Shown here: positions 60,340 to 64,000 of the stretch, piece after piece
Position numbering within the stretch: the first letter of the stretch is position 1
Layout: every line of letters begins with the position of its first letter
Assembly: GCF_001584145.1 (NCBI RefSeq)
Contig: NZ_CP013232.1
Coordinates: 3,658,001-3,722,000, forward strand
Reading direction: 5' to 3'
DNA from: Collimonas fungivorans
GTDB lineage: Bacteria > Pseudomonadota > Gammaproteobacteria > Burkholderiales > Burkholderiaceae_D
DNA length: 64,000 bases
Notes under the pieces: generated by a model
The model's database searches: none
The model's input: only the letters and a program-made list of their open reading frames with translations
Told to the model about the DNA's origin: nothing
Translations under genes and position numbers: made by a program

Positions 60340-61584
60340 TCAATTCCAGGAGTGGCGTGCCGGCGCAATGCCGTTCAATACATAGTTGCCGATGGCGTGC
60401 AGCTTCCAGCGCACCGGATCGTGCAAGGTATGGGTGCGCGCATTGCGCCAATGGCGGTCCAGGTTGTGTTCAGCCAGGGTCGCGGCGGAGCCGGCCAGTT
60501 CGAACAGTTTTTCGCTGGCGTGCAAGGCAATCTCGGTGGTCAGCACCTTGGCCTTGGCAACAGCAATCGAGGCGCGCGCCGAGGCTTCGGCGTCGATCGT
60601 CACCGCGGCGATCTGGTCGAGTACGCCGGCGGCTTTGGCCAGCAATGCATTGGCCGCATGCAGGCGGATCTTCAGGTCGCCGATATCGCGGATGATGTAA
60701 GGATCGTCGCTGGCGCGCTCCACCCCGCTGTCGGCCCAGGGACGAGACCGGGCGCGCACAAAACTGATGGCGTCGTCGACCGCGGCTTCGGCAATGCCGG
60801 CGTCGATCGCCGCCTGGATCAGCTGCGATACCGGGCCCTGGATGCTGGCCTGCTCGGCCAGCTTGTGCAGCGATATGACATTTTCCACCGCCACCGGCAA
60901 GTTATCCAGCAGCACCGTGCCGCTGGCGGTGGTGCGCTGGCCGAAGCCTGACCAGTCGTCGACGATGGTCAGGCCTTGGGTGCCGCGCTTGACGAACACC
61001 AGCACCACGCGCCCCTGCTCATCGAGCGCCTTGACCGGGACCCAATGCGCAAACAAGGCGCCGGTGGAATAGAATTTCTTGCCGTTCAGGCGATAGCCGC
61101 TGGGCGTTTCCAGCAAGCGCGCTTTCATCTCCAGGATGTTCTTGGTGCCGCGTTCCGGGCCGGCGTTGCCAATTCGCTGGCCGGCCAGCACATCAGCGTA
61201 GATGCGTGCCTTCTGCGCGGCGTCGGCGTTCTGGGCGACCACACCGAGGATGCCGAAATGGTTTTGCGGAATCTGTCCCAGCGCCGGATCGGCCGAGCAC
61301 AGCACGCGGAATACTTCGGCCAGCGTGCGGTAAGAAACCTCGGCGCCGCCGAATGCGCGCGGCACGCTGATGCCGCCCAGGCCGCTGGCCGAGAATTTCT
61401 CGATCTCCGCCCACGGCAAGCGCCGTTCGCGGTCGCGCTCGCTGGCGCCGGTGCGGAATTCGGCGGCCAGCGCTTGGGCTATGTCCAATGCCTCTTGGTC
61501 ACTGCCGATGCGGTGCGCGGGCACGACCCGGGGTAACAGGTCGGCCTGGTTTTCTTCAATTGCGATTGTCGCGGTAGACGACAT
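60340..61584 (-). CDS. SfnB-like acyl-CoA dehydrogenase family flavoprotein, copy 1
   Basis: A 414-residue protein, first of the sulfur-scavenging operon. LGGISVPRAFGGAEVSYRTLAEVF, DPALGQIPQNHFGILG and the C-terminal LDRHWRNARTHTLHDPVRWKLHAIGNYVLN match copy 2. AGAGGTGATTC precedes ATG 61584. The gene before it is not in this operon; its leader contains the MITE-like palindrome at 61606-61765. Expected to be induced by sulfate limitation, as such operons usually are. Four bases separate it from copy 2. Confidence 0.88.
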   Translation of the reverse strand: MSSTATIAIEENQADLLPRVVPAHRIGSDQEALDIAQALAAEFRTGASERDRERRLPWAEIEKFSASGLGGISVPRAFGGAEVSYRTLAEVFRVLCSADPALGQIPQNHFGILGVVAQNADAAQKARIYADVLAGQRIGNAGPERGTKNILEMKARLLETPSGYRLNGKKFYSTGALFAHWVPVKALDEQGRVVLVFVKRGTQGLTIVDDWSGFGQRTTASGTVLLDNLPVAVENVISLHKLAEQASIQGPVSQLIQAAIDAGIAEAAVDDAISFVRARSRPWADSGVERASDDPYIIRDIGDLKIRLHAANALLAKAAGVLDQIAAVTIDAEASARASIAVAKAKVLTTEIALHASEKLFELAGSAATLAEHNLDRHWRNARTHTLHDPVRWKLHAIGNYVLNGIAPARHSWN

Positions 61585-61605
61585 GAATCACCTCTTCTGT
61601 GACGC

Positions 61606-61765
61606 GTGTAGTGCTTCGTAAATGGGGGAGCCACAGAAGTGCCGATTTTTTGTGCCAGGCTAGGCGCAAACCGGAGCGATAGTGGTGCTATCGCGAGGAT
61701 TTGCAACGACGCATGGCGCAAAAAAGCGGTGCTTATGTGGTTTCATCATTTGCGAAGCACTACAC
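61606..61765. mobile_element. MITE-like 160-bp imperfect palindrome
   Basis: The left arm begins GTGTAGTGCTTCGTAAATG and the right arm ends with the complement of GTGTAGTGCTTCGCAAATG, one mismatch in 19. Pairing continues inward (CCACA, AAG, CCG, TTTTTTG and GCCA all mirrored) to a tip GCGATAG-tggtg-CTATCGC. Flanking target duplication was not evident. No ORF inside. This is the structure of a non-autonomous element or of a large bidirectional hairpin. Its left end lies 22 bases from the start of SfnB copy 1. Confidence 0.8.
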
Positions 61766-62033
61766 TAGAGTGCAACTCGTGATTGCGCTCTGTTGCGGAA
61801 GAGGAAACGATAGCTTGTGGGCGCGATCTGCGTCCAATAAGAAAAACGCTGGAGAGTATGCGAAAAACGTTTTACCGGTTTTTCACGCGACGCAGTTCAG
61901 GTCAGATAGATACAACGAGGAATACAGCAAGGCAGGCCTGGAGCCGCGGTCAGTCATCCATTACATCGAAAGACCGCGGCCGAGATAGAGAATAGCAGGA
62001 GGGGAAGGCAGTAACGATCAGTGTACTAAAGAA
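61766..62033. other. Intergenic region after the MITE-like element
   Basis: About 270 bases with no accepted gene, between the palindrome and the end of the PII gene on the opposite side. A plus-strand ORF here (61701-61988) starts within the palindrome and has no RBS or known domain. I see no clear terminator for glnB. Confidence 0.4.
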
Positions 62034-62453
<420 letters not shown>

Positions 62454-62556
62454 CTAGAAGAGTATATGAAAAACCCGGTTTGTCTATACGCCCAAATCAA
62501 TAAGTGTATTTAAAAGACAGTCCATCGGGCCTTCACCGTTCCCGGCAAACCTGCCG

Positions 62557-64000
62557 TCAGCCGGGAATATTGTTCAGGTCGTCCAGCCAGACGGTCGCTT
62601 CCGAATCGCTCGGCGCGCGCCAATCGCCGCGCGGCGACAGCGAACCGCCGCTGCCCACTTTAGGTGCATTCGGCACGCAGGAGCGCTTGAATTGGCTGGT
62701 CCGGAAAAAGCGGTCGAGGAAAATCGCCAGGTTGCGCTTGATCGCAGCCAGGTCGTACTGGTTGCGCACCACCTTGGCGTCGTTCGGCCAGTTGCCGGCA
62801 GTCTTGTCTTGCCAGGCCGAGAGCGCCAGGAACGCAACTTTCGACGGCGCGAAGCCATAACGCAGGATGTAATACAGGTTGAAATCCTGCAATTCATACG
62901 GCCCAATGACGTTTTCCGTGATCTGTTCCGGCTTGCCGCTGGCCTTGCCAGGCACCAGTTCCGGGCTGATTTCTGTATCCAGGACATTGAGCAGCACGTC
63001 CGAACCCTGGCCGCCGATGGCGCCGGTCTCGGCCACCCAACGCACCAGGTGGCTGATCAGGGTCTTCGGCACGCTGGCGTTGACGTTGTAATGCGACATG
63101 TGGTCGCCCACGCCATAGGTGCACCAGCCCAGCGCCAGTTCGCTCAGGTCGCCGGTGCCGATAACGATGGCGTTGTTGAAATTGGCCAGCCGGAACAGAT
63201 GGTTGGTGCGTTCGCCAGCCTGGACGTTCTCGAAAGTGATGTCGAACTGGTCCTGCCCCGCGGCGTAAGGATGGCCCAGGTCTTTCAGCATTTGCAGGCA
63301 GCTCGGGCGAATGTCGATTTCCGCCGCAGTAGCACCGACCACCTGCATCAGTTGCCGCGCCTGCAGCAGGGTGCGGTCGCTGGTGGCGAAACCCGGCATG
63401 GTGTAGGCCAGGATATTCGCGCGCGGCAGGTTCAGGCGGTCCATCGCCTTGGCGCAGACCAGCAAGGCGTGGGTCGAATCGAGCCCGCCGGAAACGCCGA
63501 TCACCACCTTGGATATCTTGCTGGCGGACAGACGCTGCACCAGCGCTTGCACCTGGATGTTGTAGACCTCGGTGCAGCGTTCGTCGCGGCGTTTCGGATC
63601 GGCCGGCACATAGGGAAAACGCTCGACGCTGCGCGCCAGCGGCAAGGCCTGGTCCAAAGGCAGCGCCAGCTCGAAGCGGATCACCTCGAACCTGGCGACT
63701 TCGCCGGCATGGCGCCGCACCGACTGGCCGAAAGTAGTCTGGCGCATGCGCTCACGCGACAAGCGTTCGAGGTCGACATCGGCAAAGATGGTGTGCGAAT
63801 CGTCCAGGAAACGCTCGGACTCGGCCAGCAGTTCACCGTTCTCGTAAATCAGGCCCTGGCCGTCCCAGGCCAGATCGGTAGACGATTCACCCTTGCCGGC
63901 CGAGGTATACAGATACGCCGACAGGCAGCGCGCAGACTGCTGCGCGACCAGCTGGTGGCGATAGCCCGCCTTGCCCACCACCACGTTGGAAGCCGACAGG
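62557..64000 (-). CDS. nadE: Glutamine-dependent NAD+ synthetase, C-terminal part
   Basis: The gene continues beyond the window at its 5' end; about 480 residues are visible. The C-terminal synthetase domain has the ATP PP-loop [54 protein letters not shown] and [16 protein letters not shown]. The N-terminal nitrilase-like glutaminase domain is only partly inside. It makes NAD+ from deamido-NAD+, ATP and glutamine nitrogen. It precedes glnB. Confidence 0.95.
   Translation of the reverse strand, partial: LSASNVVVGKAGYRHQLVAQQSARCLSAYLYTSAGKGESSTDLAWDGQGLIYENGELLAESERFLDDSHTIFADVDLERLSRERMRQTTFGQSVRRHAGEVARFEVIRFELALPLDQALPLARSVERFPYVPADPKRRDERCTEVYNIQVQALVQRLSASKISKVVIGVSGGLDSTHALLVCAKAMDRLNLPRANILAYTMPGFATSDRTLLQARQLMQVVGATAAEIDIRPSCLQMLKDLGHPYAAGQDQFDITFENVQAGERTNHLFRLANFNNAIVIGTGDLSELALGWCTYGVGDHMSHYNVNASVPKTLISHLVRWVAETGAIGGQGSDVLLNVLDTEISPELVPGKASGKPEQITENVIGPYELQDFNLYYILRYGFAPSKVAFLALSAWQDKTAGNWPNDAKVVRNQYDLAAIKRNLAIFLDRFFRTSQFKRSCVPNAPKVGSGGSLSPRGDWRAPSDSEATVWLDDLNNIPG

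Noticed and set aside
61701..61988. Plus-strand ORF starting within the MITE-like palindrome
   Set aside because: No RBS, start lies in the repeat, and the sequence has no recognisable domain.

Overview
The window reads as chromosomal DNA of a betaproteobacterium. The family complement (FtsK, LolA, RarA, a 7Fe FdxA ferredoxin, a PII protein beside nadE, an EpsD/E/F/G/L exopolysaccharide set and a FecI/FecR/TonB cascade), the GC-rich codon use and the LexA box of the CTG-N10-CAG type fit Oxalobacteraceae/Burkholderiales, most like Herbaspirillum or Collimonas. The genus is an inference from familiarity, not from a search.
Layout: (1) 1-5.7 kb, an M24 peptidase fragment, an HTH-cupin regulator, a polar amino acid ABC transporter, an FAD amino acid oxidase/dehydrogenase and an Asp/Glu-racemase family protein: an amino acid (perhaps D-amino acid) scavenging module. 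(2) 5.7-12.6 kb, an accessory stretch: an IS5-orfA-like protein with a small zinc-ribbon protein, an autotransporter whose passenger carries a ClpP/SppA-like serine protease fold, an unannotated 39-codon ORF, a HEXXH lipoprotein and a secreted partner. A repeated terminator-plus-tag element lies in the leaders of both minus-strand units. (3) 12.6-17.1 kb, ECF sigma factor, FecR-like sensor, TonB receptor with signalling domain, then an orphan signalling-domain protein. (4) 17.8-21.2 kb, hydantoin/allantoin-type racemase and NCS1 permease, divergent from a GntR regulator, with three ATTGYGCACAAT-type sites between them. (5) 21.3-29.6 kb, housekeeping genes (rarA, fdxA, lolA, ftsK, trxB, an Smr protein, a PA0069-type radical SAM protein with a perfect LexA box), separated by a palindromic repeat family starting GTAGGGTGGGCAC.
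(6) 29.6-50.1 kb, about 18 genes, all on the minus strand, for a Wzx/Wzy-type exopolysaccharide: sugar nucleotide enzymes, WecG-type, GT2 and GT4 glycosyltransferases, flippase, polymerase, two acyltransferases, a secreted GH5 glycanase, EpsG, EpsF, EpsE, EpsD, a WcaJ-type initiating transferase and EpsL. A 1.1-kb region without a convincing gene separates it from a divergent PAP2 phosphatase. (7) 52-57.7 kb, a MarR-GNAT fusion with paired operators, an enoyl-CoA hydratase, a CDF transporter, an FMN reductase, a small basic protein and a cation/proton antiporter with an apparent AUC start. (8) 57.7-61.6 kb, a sulfur-scavenging operon of two SfnB-like flavoproteins and an LLM-type monooxygenase, with a 160-bp MITE-like palindrome in its leader. 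(9) 62-64 kb, PII protein and the 3' part of nadE.
The least ordinary parts are the autotransporter/lipoprotease region with its duplicated control elements, the orphan STN protein, the EpsG protein with a MshEN-like domain and altered Walker A motif, and the mobile palindromes that have become leaders or stop codons of genes. I saw no rRNA, tRNA or CRISPR array.
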